Assembly: GCA_947175845.1 (NCBI GenBank)
Contig: CAMWOK010000036.1
Location: 1 to 15,341 of the forward strand
Origin: an uncultured Lachnospiraceae bacterium
Lineage (GTDB): Bacteria > Bacillota > Clostridia > Lachnospirales > Lachnospiraceae
Direction: 5' to 3'
Length of the DNA: 15,341 bases
Position numbers and translations under genes: made by a program. Under the pieces are notes generated by a model, which did not search any database, was not told the origin of the DNA, and saw only the letters and a program-made list of their open reading frames with translations. Shown here in pieces: positions 5,220 to 12,503 of the stretch; positions within the stretch are counted from its first letter, which is position 1; the number at the start of each line of letters is the position of its first letter.

Positions 5220-6653
5220 TTACTGTATATCTTCCTCATAAGCAAGCACCAGAATCGTTCTGGTGCAGCCGCCGACCTTATAGTGATTGCTGATGCGCTC
5301 TCCCACAATCCAGAGAATATGGCTCCCGTCAGCCACAAGGCAGAGCTGATCGCGCTCCTTTTGCGGAATCTTGCGATCGATCAGATATGCCTTCAGGGTT
5401 TTTCGCTGATCTGCGTCATTCACTGTCAGATAATCGCCCGGCCTGCGGGTTCTTATGACGATACTTTTCTCTATTTTATCATAATCAAACCATTTCGTAT
5501 ACTTATTTTGCGGAATATTTTCCAAATCAATTCCATTATTTCCCACCGGGCGCAGCTGCGCTCTGATTTTGTGGGTGCTGCCCACCATAATTTCCAGCAC
5601 GCCCCCGTCAGTTAACACGCTGCGCTCCTCCTCCGACAACGTGATCTCCGACAGAACGACCTCCTGCGGCGGCCCGCAGCTCTCCTGCACGATGCATACA
5701 CCCGTGTAGTCGCGCCGCGCCAGCAGCCGGTGCGGAAGCTGTACCGCCCTGCCGCACTGTCGGTCCATCAGCTCTGTGACCTGCCGCACATGCACCGCCT
5801 CCAAATCCTTTCTGCTCCCGGCGGCCTGCGCGAGCGCCTCCATCACAACATACCCCTGTATGGTGCTGTGCAGCTGCAAAAATTGCTCCCTGTCAATGTG
5901 CAGGGCAGCCTTCGTCACCGTCACACACGCCGCATAGCCCTGCCGCGTGATGTCCGAAATGAGATCATAGGCCGCGCACACCTGCTCACTGGCCTGGCTG
6001 ATATGCCGCACCGCCGCGGGGCTGATCGCGCGCACCGCGCGGTCGAGTATGTGATGGCGTATCACGTTCCTTGAATAATTATCCTCCAAATTTGTGCTGT
6101 CTATACAGTATGGGATATTTCTTTCCTGCAAAAAAGCTTCGATCGCCTCTCTTGAGAGGCACAGAAGCGGCCGGATGATCCTGTCTCTCACCGGCCGGAT
6201 TCCCGCAAGTCCCCTGAGCGACGTTCCCCGAAACAGGTGGAACAAAAACGTCTCGCAGCTGTCGTTTTGATTGTGGGCGACGGCAATTCTGCCTCTTTTT
6301 TCCCCCAGCTCCCGCTCAAATGCCTCGTAGCGCACCGCCCTGCCCGCCTCCTCCGTGGAGATGCAAAGCCTGCGCGCCACCGCCTGCACATCCTCCTCGA
6401 CCAGAACAAACGGAAGGTTCTGTGCCGCGCACAGCTTTTGCACATACGCGGCGTCATCCGCTGCGTCCGGCCGGATGCGATGGTTGACATGAACCACCCG
6501 GATCTCGATCGGGATCACCCTGCGGATCTCAAGCAGCATGAACAGCAGGCAGACCGAGTCCGCACCGCCGGAGATACCCGCCACGATGCAGTCTCCCTCC
6601 TCCATCATCTGGTGTGCCCTGACATACTGTAAAACCTTGTCAACCATCAGCAT
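5220..6653 (-). CDS. tilS: tRNA(Ile)-lysidine synthetase TilS
   Basis: Essential enzyme that changes C34 of the tRNA-Ile CAU anticodon to lysidine, using ATP and lysine, so that it reads AUA and not AUG. The 477-residue protein has the N-type PP-loop SGGADS (28-33) and the TilS blocks EEAGRAVRYEAF (101-112), AHNQNDSCET (126-135) and NYSRNVIRHHIL (192-203). Its C-terminal TilS_C domain runs from about 395 (TRRPGDYL, KAYLIDRKIP) to the end. An ATG at 6653 sits only 4 nt from GGAG, while the in-frame ATG at 6647 has 10-nt spacing, so either could be used. It starts 9 nt after the spoIIE-like stop, which suggests translational coupling. Full length, nothing missing. Confidence 0.96.
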   Translation of the reverse strand: MLMVDKVLQYVRAHQMMEEGDCIVAGISGGADSVCLLFMLLEIRRVIPIEIRVVHVNHRIRPDAADDAAYVQKLCAAQNLPFVLVEEDVQAVARRLCISTEEAGRAVRYEAFERELGEKRGRIAVAHNQNDSCETFLFHLFRGTSLRGLAGIRPVRDRIIRPLLCLSREAIEAFLQERNIPYCIDSTNLEDNYSRNVIRHHILDRAVRAISPAAVRHISQASEQVCAAYDLISDITRQGYAACVTVTKAALHIDREQFLQLHSTIQGYVVMEALAQAAGSRKDLEAVHVRQVTELMDRQCGRAVQLPHRLLARRDYTGVCIVQESCGPPQEVVLSEITLSEEERSVLTDGGVLEIMVGSTHKIRAQLRPVGNNGIDLENIPQNKYTKWFDYDKIEKSIVIRTRRPGDYLTVNDADQRKTLKAYLIDRKIPQKERDQLCLVADGSHILWIVGERISNHYKVGGCTRTILVLAYEEDIQ

Positions 6654-6662
6654 CTTACTCCT

Positions 6663-7910
6663 TTAAATTCCTGCCCGCCGCTTGACACAGCAGGTGAGTA
6701 CCGTCATGTCATCCCGAATGCGCCCGCCCTGGCTGCTGATCGCACAGCGCAGAAGCCAGTCCGCCATCTCCTTCGGGTTTTGGGTGCGGCTCAGCGCGAT
6801 CATCTCCCGCAGCCTGCCGGCAGCCACGCTCTCGATGGCATCCGATATCCCGTCAGAGACCATGATCAGCATATCGGTGTCCGCCATCTTCACGCTCTGC
6901 GTGATCGGGCTGAGCTCGTCAATGCTCCCGAGCGGCAGCGTGTCCACCGCCACCTCGTCCACCCAGTTTCCGCGCTTGATATAGCTTGCCGCCGCACCCG
7001 CCTTGACGAACTCGGCCTCCCCTGTCAGCAGATTGACCGCGCAGACATCCAGCGTGGTGAGATTGCAGCATCCATTCTGCGCCGCGATCGCCCCGTTGAC
7101 CATCGCGAAGGCTTTTTCCTTCGGAAATCCGGCCTCGAGAAAGCGCTCCATAAACTCGATGACCGCCTGGGAGTCCCTGCACGCATGTTCTCCGCTTCCC
7201 ATGCCGTCCGCGAGCATCACGATGACCTGGCTCTGGTTATACTCCTCCAGAGAGAAATTGTCACCGGATATTTTCTCATCCTCCTTGACCGCCCGCGACA
7301 CAGCGCTCAGAACCATATATCTTGGCTCGTCCTCGTAGACAAAGGTGTTGAATCCCCGCCCGATCACCAGCGCGCTCTCGCCGGAGGCCACCAGGCGCCT
7401 GCCAAAGAAGGCGGACAGCAATTCGCCGAGCACGCTCGCCGACACTGTGTTGCGGCCGATTGCGCGGGCTTCGATGCTGATCCGGTTTCCGCGGCACCCG
7501 TCCGCCGCAAAATTGCCGCCCGCCGCCGTGCCCTCTATAAACACCAGCTCACGCACGAGGATCCCCTGTCTTTTCAGATAGTGTATCAGCGCCTTTCGCT
7601 TGTGCTCCACCGGCAGGCTCACATGGACAACCGTGTCCGCCACATCCGCAAAGGCGTCGGAGATCTCGTCGAGATGGTTCGCAAAGACCGCCTTCGTCTC
7701 CTGGAGCTGTTTTCTGTAAAGCACGTCCTTCCTGTCATCACAGATCCTGTCCGCCTGCGGAACACTGCGGTAAAGCCTTGCAAGCTCCTCGTATGTCTCC
7801 GCCAGGCAGTACAGTTTTCTCTTGCTGTAGCTGCTGAACAAGTGTCCCTCGATCACGCCCGATTTATGTCCTGCCTCCCTTGAAGCCCTCGTCATTCTTA
7901 CCCCAAACAT
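6663..7910 (-). CDS. spoIIE: SpoIIE-type PP2C phosphatase, short form without membrane domain
   Basis: SpoIIE dephosphorylates SpoIIAA in the forespore to release SigF. This 415-residue protein covers part of the central region and the PPM/PP2C domain: LADGMGSGEH (Asp235, Gly236), TTLDVC (Asp288), VSDGISD (Asp353, Gly354) and RDDMTVL (Asp400, Asp401), so the metal-binding acids are present. The ATG at 7910 follows GAGGGGG by 8 nt; a TTG at 7928 is less likely. Full-length SpoIIE is usually about 750-830 residues with around ten N-terminal membrane segments. Here no such segments are encoded, and a terminator and promoter lie directly upstream. The position next to tilS-hpt-ftsH and downstream of divIC is the normal spoIIE locus. 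It may be the true SpoIIE in a reduced form, or a paralogue with a full copy elsewhere. Confidence 0.88.
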   Translation of the reverse strand: MFGVRMTRASREAGHKSGVIEGHLFSSYSKRKLYCLAETYEELARLYRSVPQADRICDDRKDVLYRKQLQETKAVFANHLDEISDAFADVADTVVHVSLPVEHKRKALIHYLKRQGILVRELVFIEGTAAGGNFAADGCRGNRISIEARAIGRNTVSASVLGELLSAFFGRRLVASGESALVIGRGFNTFVYEDEPRYMVLSAVSRAVKEDEKISGDNFSLEEYNQSQVIVMLADGMGSGEHACRDSQAVIEFMERFLEAGFPKEKAFAMVNGAIAAQNGCCNLTTLDVCAVNLLTGEAEFVKAGAAASYIKRGNWVDEVAVDTLPLGSIDELSPITQSVKMADTDMLIMVSDGISDAIESVAAGRLREMIALSRTQNPKEMADWLLRCAISSQGGRIRDDMTVLTCCVKRRAGI

Positions 7911-7954
7911 AGCACATGTCCCCCTCAATACGATATAGTTATCCAGATGATATC

Positions 7955-7967
7955 CTATACAGTATAG
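7955..7967. repeat. Perfect palindrome over the spoIIE-like -10
   Basis: CTATAC-A-GTATAG, 6-bp arms around one base, overlapping the -10 TATACT of the promoter. It could be an operator or may only reflect the A/T-rich -10. I do not recognise a specific regulator. Confidence 0.4.
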
Positions 7968-7993
7968 AATGGGGCGCTTTCATTTTTTGTCAA
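7961..7993 (-). promoter_or_regulatory. Spo0A-type sigma-A promoter of the spoIIE-like gene
   Basis: On the minus strand TTGACA (7993-7988) and TATACT (7966-7961) are separated by 21 bp, too long for an ordinary sigma-A promoter. It matches the 21-22 bp spacing known for Spo0A-activated spoIIE and spoIIG promoters of B. subtilis. The -35 is embedded in TTTGACA, the complement of TGTCAAA, one base from the Spo0A box TGTCGAA. It lies 51 bp upstream of the gene start and just downstream of the divIC terminator. Confidence 0.65.
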
Positions 7994-8039
7994 ACCCGTG
8001 CACGGTTTCCCGTTTTTTTATTGACAATTATCGCGCAGT

Positions 8040-8074
8040 AAAACACCGCTATAAGGCTCTGCCAAATAACGGTG
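8040..8074 (-). terminator. Rho-independent terminator of the hup-divIC operon
   Basis: On the minus strand CACCGTTAT pairs with ATAGCGGTG (9 bp, one G-U). An inner GGC/GCC stem follows with the loop AGA, and the hairpin ends in TTTT (8043-8040). It starts 11 nt after the divIC stop and separates this operon from the spoIIE-like gene. Confidence 0.75.
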
Positions 8075-8084
8075 CGCATTCTCG

Positions 8085-8438
8085 TCAGTCAGTCTCCTGA
8101 AATATAATCTCATTCTCATACACAAGTCCCAGCTTATCCTTCGCCACCTCTTCCGCGTACTTTTTTGTCTTGGTGTACGTGGCGAACTCCTCAAGTTCTT
8201 TCGCGCGCGCCTCCTCCACGGAAATCTGCTGCAATAGCTCCTGCTCCCTCTCTGCATAGGCCTTCTGCTTCTGCTTTAAGGAAATGGAGTTGATCCCGAC
8301 AACGCAGGTCATGATTGAGATGGCAAACAGCGCGATTATCATGCCAAGGCGGTTTTCATTTTTTGCTCGGAGAAACTCTGGTGTTTTTCGTTTTGTCCTT
8401 TGTGCGCCTTGTCTTCTCTTTGCCCTTTTTCCTGACAT
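8085..8438 (-). CDS. divIC: Septum formation initiator DivIC/FtsB
   Basis: Small bitopic division protein that works with FtsL and DivIB/FtsQ in the divisome at the septum. It has 117 residues: a basic cytoplasmic N-terminus (about 1-30), one membrane segment (about 32-50, GMIIALFAISIMTCVVGIN), an extracytoplasmic coiled coil (about 54-87, Glu/Gln/Lys rich) and a short conserved tail (ATYTKTKKYAEEVAKDKLGLVYENEIIF). The ATG at 8438 follows GGAGGAG with 7-nt spacing. Its first 83 nt lie inside the 3' end of yabQ in another frame. The Bacillus neighbour yabR is absent between divIC and the spoIIE-like gene. Confidence 0.92.
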   Translation of the reverse strand: MSGKRAKRRQGAQRTKRKTPEFLRAKNENRLGMIIALFAISIMTCVVGINSISLKQKQKAYAEREQELLQQISVEEARAKELEEFATYTKTKKYAEEVAKDKLGLVYENEIIFQETD

Positions 8439-8964
8439 CCGGTGTCTCCTCCTCCTTGTCGCTTAAACCCGCGTGGCCATATAGTTTTATTTTATGCCGT
8501 TTCGCAGCGCACGTCAACCGCATTTTTTCAAATAATATTCTAAAGAAACGCCTTAATTTATGGTAAATTGTCACAACAAAACGCCTGACAGGCCGCAGCA
8601 GCCTCCGCAGGAACCTGAAAATCCTTGCGATCAGCCGAAGCAGGCTTCCGATCGTCTTATCGATGATCAGATAGCTCACCCGCACAAAAAAACGCCCCGC
8701 TGTAACCACATAGAAAAGCATTCCAACCGCCGCACCGAGCACCGCAGCAAACCGGATGACCCCGTTGTTGCCATAGTACAGCAGCGTGAAGCTCAGCGCA
8801 AAGCACGCCGTCCAGTACAGGATATCCTCGAGGTCGACCGCCAGCCTGCCGTGCCGCACCAGCCGCCGAAACAGCCGCAGCACATCGTACACAAACGCCA
8901 TGAACGCGCCCGTCGCAATCGATACCAGCCAGAAATGCCACTCCCTTACAATCTCTCCACTCAT
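8356..8964 (-). CDS. yabQ: Spore cortex biosynthesis protein YabQ
   Basis: Membrane protein needed for spore cortex formation, made in the mother cell in B. subtilis. The 202-residue protein has membrane segments near 11-28 (FWLVSIATGAFMAFVYDVL), 48-65 and 69-91, matching the YabQ family core (YDVLRLFRR, DILYWTACFALSF). A long Arg/Lys-rich C-terminal region follows, ending in a highly basic tail. Its ATG at 8964 overlaps the yabP stop in an ATGA junction, so yabP and yabQ are translationally coupled. The last 83 nt overlap the divIC start in a different frame; both frames encode basic tails there. Confidence 0.92.
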   Translation of the reverse strand: MSGEIVREWHFWLVSIATGAFMAFVYDVLRLFRRLVRHGRLAVDLEDILYWTACFALSFTLLYYGNNGVIRFAAVLGAAVGMLFYVVTAGRFFVRVSYLIIDKTIGSLLRLIARIFRFLRRLLRPVRRFVVTIYHKLRRFFRILFEKMRLTCAAKRHKIKLYGHAGLSDKEEETPDVRKKGKEKTRRTKDKTKNTRVSPSKK

Positions 8965-9275
8965 CAGCCAAACAGGCGTGTGAGCAGCCCTTCTCCTTTT
9001 TTCGCCAGCGTGTTTTTGTCGGAATAGACAAGAGAGTCCACTGTGCCGTCCACATCCGCCTCACCTTTCTCCAGATTAAGCCGCCCCACATGGAGATTGG
9101 AACCCTTGATGGCGAGCATCCCGTCCACCGTCTCCATCAGAATATTGTTTTCGTCGAAAGACTGAACCTCCACCACACCGGTGATCCTGCACTCCCGGCG
9201 CTGTTCCATGCTGAATCTGTGCCTGCCTATGCCTGCACTGCCGCCGCTCCCAATGCCCCCGTTTCTGCTCTCCAT
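8964..9275 (-). CDS. yabP: Sporulation protein YabP
   Basis: Small sporulation protein, SigE-dependent in B. subtilis, of unclear molecular role but required with YabQ for cortex formation. The 103-residue product has the family beta-rich core (RRECRITGVVEVQSFDENNILMETVDGMLAIKG, HVGRLNLEKGEADVDGTVDSLVYS) preceded by a Gly/Ser-rich N-terminus. The start is the ATG at 9275, with GAGGG 10 nt upstream. An internal ATG at 9209 (MEQRRECRI) would give 81 residues and cannot be excluded. It overlaps the yabQ start by 1 nt. Confidence 0.9.
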   Translation of the reverse strand: MESRNGGIGSGGSAGIGRHRFSMEQRRECRITGVVEVQSFDENNILMETVDGMLAIKGSNLHVGRLNLEKGEADVDGTVDSLVYSDKNTLAKKGEGLLTRLFG

Positions 9276-9292
9276 AAATACTACGCCCTCTC

Positions 9293-9321
9293 CTCATATG
9301 CGTGCTCCCTACATTATATGT
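9293..9321 (-). promoter_or_regulatory. Possible SigE promoter of yabP
   Basis: ACATATA (9321-9315), 14-bp spacer, CATATGAG (9300-9293) resembles the SigE consensus KMATATT-N14-CATACAHT at about 5 of 7 and 5 of 8 positions. It is placed just before yabP, a SigE gene in Bacillus. The -10 overlaps a GGAG sequence that could instead be part of the ribosome binding site, so confidence is low. Confidence 0.25.
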
Positions 9322-9333
9322 GGAGGGCTGCCG

Positions 9334-9573
9334 CTATATGTATCGAAACAGCTCCTTGGCATCGTCCTTTTTCACGGTCTCCTGCACGTCGAGGATCTCC
9401 ACCTTCGTCTCCTTGTTTCCAAACTGAATCGTAAGGATGTCCCCCACCTTCACATTTGTCGACGCCTTCGCGGGCTTGTCGTTGATGAGCACGCGCCCGG
9501 CGTCGCACGCCTCGTTCGCCACGGTGCGGCGCTTGATGATGCGCGACACCTTCAAAAATTTGTCCAGTCTCAT
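9334..9573 (-). CDS. rqcP: S4-domain RNA-binding protein RqcP (YabO/Hsp15 family)
   Basis: Small S4-domain protein. In B. subtilis RqcP works with RqcH on stalled 50S subunits to add alanine tails in ribosome quality control. The 79-residue protein starts at the ATG 9573, 8 nt behind GGAGGG; upstream ATG codons lack a ribosome binding site. The S4 motif fills it: MRLDKFLKVSRIIKRRTVAN (1-20), then DAGRVLINDKPAKAS and VKVGDILTIQFGNK. It lies between hup and yabP, its usual place in Firmicutes. A 28-nt hairpin sits in the hup-rqcP gap and may tune its expression relative to hup. Confidence 0.93.
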   Translation of the reverse strand: MRLDKFLKVSRIIKRRTVANEACDAGRVLINDKPAKASTNVKVGDILTIQFGNKETKVEILDVQETVKKDDAKELFRYI

Positions 9574-9597
9574 AAAATATTCCCTCCAAAATGATAA

Positions 9598-9625
9598 CAA
9601 CCGATGAAGTGCGCCTCATCGGTTG
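9598..9625 (-). terminator. Strong hairpin after hup, partial terminator or attenuator
   Basis: CAACCGATGA and TCATCGGTTG form a perfect 10-bp stem with an 8-nt loop. On the minus strand it is followed by TTATCATTTT, only moderately T-rich. It probably allows some read-through from the strong hup promoter into rqcP-yabP-yabQ-divIC, giving much more hup mRNA than downstream mRNA. Confidence 0.65.
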
Positions 9626-9649
9626 TCTGAAAATTCGTTTTGAAAACAA

Positions 9650-9925
9650 TTATCTGTTTACTTCGTCCTTTAATGCCTTACCCGGCTTGAACTTCGGCGC
9701 CTTGGAAGCCTCGATCTCGATCTCCTCTTTTGTCTTAGGATTTATTCCCTTTCTGGCTGCTCTCTCAGATACCTCAAATGTGCCAAAGCCTACCAGCTGA
9801 ATCTTCTCGCCCTTCTTTAACTCCTTCGCAACAACTTCTGTGAAAGCTGTGAGCGCCTTCTCAGCATCTTTCTTGGTCATGTCTGCATGCTCAGCCATAG
9901 CAGCAACTAACTCTGTTTTGTTCAT
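9650..9925 (-). CDS. hup: HU family DNA-binding protein
   Basis: Nucleoid-associated dimer that bends and compacts DNA. The 91-residue protein has the full HU/IHF fold: helices MNKTELVAAMAEHADMTKKDAEKAL and FTEVVAKELKKGEKIQL, the signature VGFGTFEVSERAARKGINPKTKEEI (46-70) with the DNA-intercalating arm RKGINP, and the C-terminal KAPKFKPGKALKDEVN. The ATG at 9925 follows AGGAGGAG. It has its own near-consensus promoter about 90 bp upstream. It is first in the hup-rqcP-yabP-yabQ-divIC series, separated from rqcP by a hairpin. Confidence 0.97.
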   Translation of the reverse strand: MNKTELVAAMAEHADMTKKDAEKALTAFTEVVAKELKKGEKIQLVGFGTFEVSERAARKGINPKTKEEIEIEASKAPKFKPGKALKDEVNR

Positions 9926-9978
9926 TCTGAACTCCTCCTATAAATTACTGTAAATGATATTGCCCTGCGCCGATTTGA

Positions 9979-10000
9979 CGCCTATATCTATTTATAGGCG
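9979..10000. repeat. 8-bp inverted repeat overlapping the hup -10 and start site
   Basis: CGCCTATA (9979-9986) and TATAGGCG (9993-10000) flank a 6-nt loop. The dyad covers the -10 TATAAA and the expected start point near 9984, a position suited to a repressor operator. No known regulator motif is recognised. Confidence 0.5.
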
Positions 10001-10019
10001 AAAAGCTTTTGTTTGTCAA
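9991..10019 (-). promoter_or_regulatory. Strong sigma-A promoter of hup
   Basis: TTGACA (10019-10014), 17-bp spacer, TATAAA (9996-9991) on the minus strand: a perfect -35 and a 5/6 -10 at ideal spacing. It lies 66 bp upstream of the hup start and 60 bp after the lipoprotein stop at 10080. The rest of the 154-bp gap is A/T rich with no other clear element. Confidence 0.85.
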
Positions 10020-10079
10020 GGAAAAATGCCTAAAATTTACTGTTTTTTAAAGGATTTGGAAAATTTACCACAATATGTG

Positions 10080-11570
10080 TCAGTCCTCCAGCTTCATGAG
10101 CTCCGTGAAAGAATAATTCACGTCCTTCTCCTCCGAATCAATCTGCAAAGTGTAGCTTCTGGTCTGATAACCGGCCTTTCTGAGCGTCACCACATAGCTG
10201 CCCGGAACTTTGTTGAAGCTGATTGGTGTGATTCCCACATAATTTCCGTCCAGGTACGCCTCGACGCCGTCAGGCGCATCGATATACACCTTGTACTTGC
10301 TGGTGGAGGAGACGACATCGCTCTTTTTCTCATCGGCTTCATTCTCCTCTTCGTCCTCGTCTTCCTCCTGCGAAAGGCTGGACTGATATTTCTTGCTTGC
10401 AGGCTCTTCCTCCTCGTCCTCCTCGTCTTCCTCCTCATCCTGGTCATCGGACGCCTTTTTCGACGTGTCCTTCTCCTCCGCACTCTGTGTGGACTGTTCG
10501 GCGGTCTCCTCCTCGCTCTTTTCCAGCTCCACAGCCACGTTAGCCGACGGCTCCGCCACCTTGATATACTGTGCCACGGTGTCATACCCGTCCGCCGTGA
10601 TGCGCATCTGGTGCAGCCCGTACTCGATCGAGACCGGCCGCGAAGCGTCAACTTCCTTCCCGTCGATAAACACTTTCGCGGTGGCGGGCGTCAGCGTGAA
10701 GATGACTGTCCCCCGCTGGACAACCGTGATCTCGACGTCTCCTAAGTCCCACGCCATCTCCTCGTTTCTGGCAAACGTGATCTCCTGCGTGGCGCTGCTG
10801 CCCTTGTGGCTGACCGTGACTGTGTGCGTCCCCTCCGGGACCACCAGCAGCATGTCCGACGCCACTTTCCGGATGACGCTGTCCCCGACGTCGATCCATC
10901 CGTTCACAAAGTAGTCCTCGTTCTGAAGACGCAGATATCCGTGCCCTTTCTCGACGTTTACGCCGTAGATCATATTTTTATAGCCCCACACGCTGAGCAC
11001 GTCCATCTGGTTGACCTCCATCATGTCCGTCTCCCTGCCGCCGGACACGACGACGACATGCCCGCTGATGTTGTATAGCTCATTTCCGATGGTGATGGTG
11101 CCCTTGTGCAGGTCCATCTGGTAGTTGCTGACATTGCGGTAGCTGATGCAGTCCGGATTTTCCTTGACGTATGCGAGCGCCTTTCTTGGCTTGTAAAAGC
11201 GCACAGTGACGACGCTCCCCTCCTTGAGCTGTTCCATGGAAAGCGCCTGATCGTTTTTGTCATATATCGTTGTAGTACCATCGTAACTTAACGTGTAGCG
11301 GCGCGAGGAGGCGATATTCTGAAACTGCACGGTCCCCGCCTCGAGGTCCTTCCTGACCACGACCGCGGCGTCCTCCGAGTCGTAGATGCCGCTCCGGTTG
11401 AGATCATCCAGCGCCGATTCCGGCTCTGCGCTCTGCGCTGGCGCGCTCTCCTGCCGGGCCGTTCCGCCCAGAAACGCCATAAACGAATTGTCCCCCTGCG
11501 CGCAGCCCGTCAACGCAAGAACCGCCGCCACAGCCAGCGCCGCTGTGTACTTCCTTTTTCCTCTTATCAT
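10080..11570 (-). CDS. PEGA-repeat surface lipoprotein with acidic linker
   Basis: A 496-residue exported lipoprotein of unknown function. The ATG at 11570 has GGGG 9 nt upstream. A type II signal peptide with basic start MIRGKRKY, hydrophobic core and lipobox LTGC gives Cys23 as the lipidated residue. A low-conservation beta-rich region follows (about 65-200), then three PEGA-like beta modules at about 207-268, 288-347 (VFIDGKEVDA, YGLHQMRITADGYD) and 426-487 (AYLDGNYVGITPISF, GSYVVTLRKAGYQ). Between the second and third is an extremely Asp/Glu/Ser-rich stretch (about 351-423), probably a disordered spacer. PEGA modules are found on cell-surface proteins, so a wall-facing role is inferred. 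It lies 31 nt after the amidase gene, probably in one operon. Confidence 0.8.
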   Translation of the reverse strand: MIRGKRKYTAALAVAAVLALTGCAQGDNSFMAFLGGTARQESAPAQSAEPESALDDLNRSGIYDSEDAAVVVRKDLEAGTVQFQNIASSRRYTLSYDGTTTIYDKNDQALSMEQLKEGSVVTVRFYKPRKALAYVKENPDCISYRNVSNYQMDLHKGTITIGNELYNISGHVVVVSGGRETDMMEVNQMDVLSVWGYKNMIYGVNVEKGHGYLRLQNEDYFVNGWIDVGDSVIRKVASDMLLVVPEGTHTVTVSHKGSSATQEITFARNEEMAWDLGDVEITVVQRGTVIFTLTPATAKVFIDGKEVDASRPVSIEYGLHQMRITADGYDTVAQYIKVAEPSANVAVELEKSEEETAEQSTQSAEEKDTSKKASDDQDEEEDEEDEEEEPASKKYQSSLSQEEDEDEEENEADEKKSDVVSSTSKYKVYIDAPDGVEAYLDGNYVGITPISFNKVPGSYVVTLRKAGYQTRSYTLQIDSEEKDVNYSFTELMKLED

Positions 11571-11601
11571 CCTGTATTTCCCCTTATCCTGATAAACTCT
11601 C

Positions 11602-12429
11602 TCAAAATATCTTTCCTTCATAGAGCGACACATACAGCGCCTCTCTCCTGTCGCGCTTTACCGGAAACGCCTCCCTGACGCGCTCCACGTCATCCGTCAG
11701 TTCCGCGATAAGCATCCCTTCGCTCCCCGAGAGCGCAGCCTGCACTTCCCCGTCCGGGCTGATGACACAGCTGTCCCCCGTGTAGTGCACGCCGCCTGTC
11801 TCGCCTGCGCAATTCACCGCAAGGAGATAGACCTGATTCTCAACAGCGCGCGCCTGCGCAAGCGCCTTCCAGTGCGCGCTGCGCTTCGCCGGCCAGTTCG
11901 CAGGCACGACGATCATGTGCGCCCGCTGTGACGCCGCCTGAAAGACCTCGGGAAAACGCAGGTCGTAACAGATAAAGCTGCTGAACGCAATCCCGCTCAG
12001 TGCAAAATGCGCCAGCACGCATCCTCCCCGAAACACCGCATCCTCCCCGGAATATGAAAACGGGTGCAGCTTCGCGTAGTCCGACAGCACCGCGCCCGCG
12101 CGGTCCACGACGGTGTAGTGATTCTCACACTTTCCACAGAGCCTGGTGCAGTCCTTCACCCATCCAAAACCGACACAAATGTTGTGCCTGCGCGCCAGTG
12201 TCCGCATAAGCTGTACCGTCTGTTCCTCGCGCTCCCCTGTGACGTCTGTGTTCATGGAAAAGCCCGTGAAACTCATCTCCGGGAAAAAGATGACATCCGC
12301 CCCCTGCCGCGCCGCCTCCCGAATCCGCTCCTGGGCAATCTCGTAATTGCGCTCCTTATCCTCCCAGAGAATATGCGTCTGCGCAAGGGCCGCCCTTATT
12401 GTATTCTGACTCTGCCGGTTCTCCTTCAT
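11602..12429 (-). CDS. Carbon-nitrogen hydrolase, omega-amidase (YafV/Nit2) type
   Basis: Cytosolic nitrilase-superfamily amidase. The Glu-Lys-Cys triad is visible: Glu51 (FFPEMSF), Lys120 (YAKLHPF) and Cys154 (ICYDLRFPE). The segment ANWPAKRSAHWKALAQARA (about 177-195) with ENQVYLLAVN and HYTGDS closely follows E. coli YafV and the Nit2 omega-amidases, which hydrolyse 2-oxoglutaramate or 2-oxosuccinamate to remove by-products of amino acid transamination. The 275-residue length is normal. The ATG at 12429 has GGGAG 10 nt upstream. A promoter lies at 12470-12498 and the lipoprotein gene follows. The exact substrate is inferred from family resemblance. Confidence 0.88.
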   Translation of the reverse strand: MKENRQSQNTIRAALAQTHILWEDKERNYEIAQERIREAARQGADVIFFPEMSFTGFSMNTDVTGEREEQTVQLMRTLARRHNICVGFGWVKDCTRLCGKCENHYTVVDRAGAVLSDYAKLHPFSYSGEDAVFRGGCVLAHFALSGIAFSSFICYDLRFPEVFQAASQRAHMIVVPANWPAKRSAHWKALAQARAVENQVYLLAVNCAGETGGVHYTGDSCVISPDGEVQAALSGSEGMLIAELTDDVERVREAFPVKRDRREALYVSLYEGKIF

Positions 12430-12469
12430 CGTACTTCTGCTCCCTGTGTCAACCTGTTATCGTAAACCT

Positions 12470-12498
12470 ATTATATATTGTTTCGCGCTCCGATACAA
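12470..12498 (-). promoter_or_regulatory. Sigma-A-like promoter of the amidase-lipoprotein pair
   Basis: TTGTAT (12498-12493), 17-bp spacer, TATAAT (12475-12470) on the minus strand in the cotS-amidase gap. The -10 is perfect and the -35 is weak. It lies 41 bp upstream of the amidase start. Confidence 0.6.
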
Positions 12499-12503
12499 CC
12501 CTT

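Noticed and set aside
6780..7883. A 367-residue plus-strand frame antisense to the spoIIE-like gene.
   Set aside because: It has His/Arg-rich composition typical of an antisense shadow, and the phosphatase motifs are on the minus strand.
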